Made by a program: the position numbers and the translations under genes. DNA of 7,566 nt from Coriobacteriales bacterium (GTDB lineage Bacteria; Actinomycetota; Coriobacteriia; Coriobacteriales; UBA8131): assembly GCA_031290695.1 (NCBI GenBank), contig JAITNB010000057.1:1-7566 (forward strand), written 5' to 3'. How positions within the stretch are numbered: position 1 is the first letter of the stretch; each line of letters begins with the position of its first letter. The notes beneath the pieces were generated by a model. It was not told the origin of the DNA, made no database searches, and saw only the letters and a program-made list of their open reading frames with translations. Shown here in pieces: positions 7,329 to 7,566 of this stretch.

Positions 7329-7354
7329 ATTATAACCCAAAACCCTGTAGGCAA
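7329..7354 (-). promoter_or_regulatory. Probable main operon promoter (TATAAT -10 box)
   Basis: A perfect TATAAT lies at 7329-7334 on the minus strand. Transcription would start near 7322 and leave an untranslated leader of about 90 bases before the ATG at 7232. No good -35 box stands at 16-18 bases; the nearest TTG-type hexamer, TTGCCT at 7349-7354, is only 14 bases away. The promoter may therefore be weak, activator-dependent, or served by another contact. It is the only convincing promoter seen for the eight-gene run. Confidence 0.55.
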
Positions 7355-7362
7355 CCCTCGCC
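7353..7362 (-). repeat. Second copy of GGCGAGGGTT next to the promoter
   Basis: The 10-mer GGCGAGGGTT occurs here and again at 7446-7455, inside the hairpin, on the same strand and 93 bases apart. This copy lies directly upstream of the -10 box, where an activator or repressor could act. Its flank GCCTAC (7347-7352) is complementary to GTAGGC (7453-7458) of the other copy, so the two regions could pair in a transcript that spans both. Confidence 0.5.
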
Positions 7363-7428
7363 GTCGCCCAACCGTCACACAGATTGGCAAATGGAAGTTA
7401 CTGGTTACAGGGGCTGTGCCTCCTGATA

Positions 7429-7460
7429 CAGTAGTGGCGAGGGATAACCCTCGCCTACTG
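7429..7460. repeat. Perfect-stem hairpin in the leader (GGCGAGGG/CCCTCGCC)
   Basis: An inverted repeat with an 8-bp perfect GC-rich stem (7436-7443 with 7448-7455) closes a 4-base loop. A further 5-bp stem (7429-7433 with 7456-7460) extends it after a 2-base bulge. No T-run follows on either strand, so it is not a standard intrinsic terminator. It could be a regulatory RNA structure, a protein-binding palindrome or a dispersed REP-like element. Confidence 0.75.
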
Positions 7461-7493
7461 GAAGACCAGACCCGAAAGCCAGTCAATAACCGT

Positions 7494-7522
7494 ACTTTAG
7501 CACGTTTGCAGGTTTATTGGAA
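7494..7522 (-). promoter_or_regulatory. Possible second, upstream promoter (extended -10 type)
   Basis: TGCTAAAGT gives an extended -10 element (TAAAGT at 7494-7499 with TG upstream). A weak -35 match, TTCCAA (7517-7522), lies 17 bases away. A transcript from here would carry the strong hairpin at 7429-7460 in its leader. The match to consensus is partial and this is a tentative call. Confidence 0.25.
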
Positions 7523-7530
7523 GACAAACT

Positions 7531-7548
7531 TGTCATTCCTGTCATTCC
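7531..7548. repeat. Tandem 9-bp repeat with TTGTC/GACAA arms nearby
   Basis: The nonamer GGAATGACA (minus strand) is repeated exactly twice in tandem. Beside it, GACAA and TTGTC form a small inverted repeat (7523-7534), and another TTGTC lies at about 7550-7554. The cluster sits upstream of the possible second promoter and could be an operator, but such short repeats can arise by chance. Confidence 0.4.
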
Positions 7549-7566
7549 AGACAACTGAATCCGTTT

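Larger units (their letters stand above)
7233..7566 (-). other. Non-coding leader and promoter region
   Basis: This 334-base stretch holds no convincing gene. The one open frame, 85 codons at 7229-7486 on the minus strand, overlaps the promoter and the true start and looks non-coding. Besides the promoter, hairpin and repeats listed separately, the leader contains a modest hairpin at 7271-7291 (GGAGA/TCTCC arms around a GCACGTGC palindrome) close to the ribosome binding site. No T-box, tRNA or recognised riboswitch was identified by eye. Base composition is lower in GC than the genes to the left. Confidence 0.6.

Noticed and set aside
7233..7340. Amino-terminal extension of the carboxyltransferase to the ATG at 7340
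   Set aside because: The extra 36 residues match nothing in the family, the upstream ATG has no Shine-Dalgarno sequence and lies beside the -10 box, whereas the ATG at 7232 has a strong site.
7233..7440. BirA operator or T-box in the leader
   Set aside because: TGTAACC and GGTTG fragments do not form a properly spaced BirA-type palindrome, and no T-box antiterminator sequence is present.
7380..7460. Cobalamin riboswitch-like fragments (GCCACT, TCAGGAGGC, CTGTAAC)
   Set aside because: The pieces resemble parts of the B12 box but are not in the proper order or complete, and the usual GGTGAAA-type segment is missing.
7429..7460. Intrinsic terminator of an upstream gene
   Set aside because: The hairpin is strong but neither strand has the following T-run needed for a standard terminator.
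7229..7486. Possible 85-residue leader peptide upstream of the carboxyltransferase
   Set aside because: The frame runs through the TATAAT box, overlaps the real start codon and has no coding character or family resemblance.
1..7566. CRISPR array, insertion sequence, phage or defence genes, tRNA or rRNA
   Set aside because: No spaced repeats, transposase, terminal inverted repeats or RNA gene structure was seen; the region is a conserved housekeeping operon.

Overview
The window holds one tightly packed run of eight genes, all on the minus strand, preceded on the right by a 334-base non-coding leader. The base composition is GC-rich. The order carboxyltransferase/accB - accC - asp23 - nusB - xseB - dxs - tlyA - nadK is the conserved Gram-positive accBC-asp23-nusB-xse-dxs-tlyA block. 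High GC, Asp23 next to NusB, and a divergent Dxs together suggest a high-GC Gram-positive, possibly of class Coriobacteriia. That placement is inference from gene order and sequence style, not a database result.

Layout in the direction of transcription (right to left). 7566-7233 is the leader: a clear TATAAT box, a strong hairpin, short repeats and a strong ribosome binding site. 7232-5340 encodes a biotin-dependent carboxyltransferase (pyruvate/oxaloacetate type) fused in frame to a complete AccB-type biotin carboxyl carrier protein. 5340-3994 is accC (biotin carboxylase). 3983-3633 is an Asp23/Gls24 protein, 3628-3179 nusB, 3186-2854 xseB, 2840-930 dxs, 949-140 tlyA, and 143-1 the start of a gene that is probably nadK and runs off the left edge. 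Neighbouring genes overlap or are separated by at most 13 bases, and no terminator was seen between them, so they probably form one operon with translational coupling.

Working together: AccC carboxylates biotin on the carrier domain, and the carboxyltransferase domain passes the carboxyl group to or from pyruvate/oxaloacetate, so the first two genes can form a two-subunit pyruvate carboxylase or a related decarboxylase/transcarboxylase. The rest are housekeeping: transcription antitermination and rRNA synthesis (NusB), a nuclease subunit (XseB), isoprenoid precursor synthesis (Dxs), rRNA methylation (TlyA) and probably NADP supply (NadK).

The most interesting point is the first gene. Its carrier half is AccB-like (the fatty-acid acetyl-CoA carboxylase type, with the AccB N-terminal segment and thumb loop), not the short biotin domain usual in OadA or pyruvate carboxylase. 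An AAGGAGG ribosome binding site and an in-frame GTG sit exactly where a free-standing accB would begin. One gene may therefore yield both a fused carboxylase subunit and a separate AccB. The carboxyltransferase also has unusual residues at two normally conserved active-site motifs.
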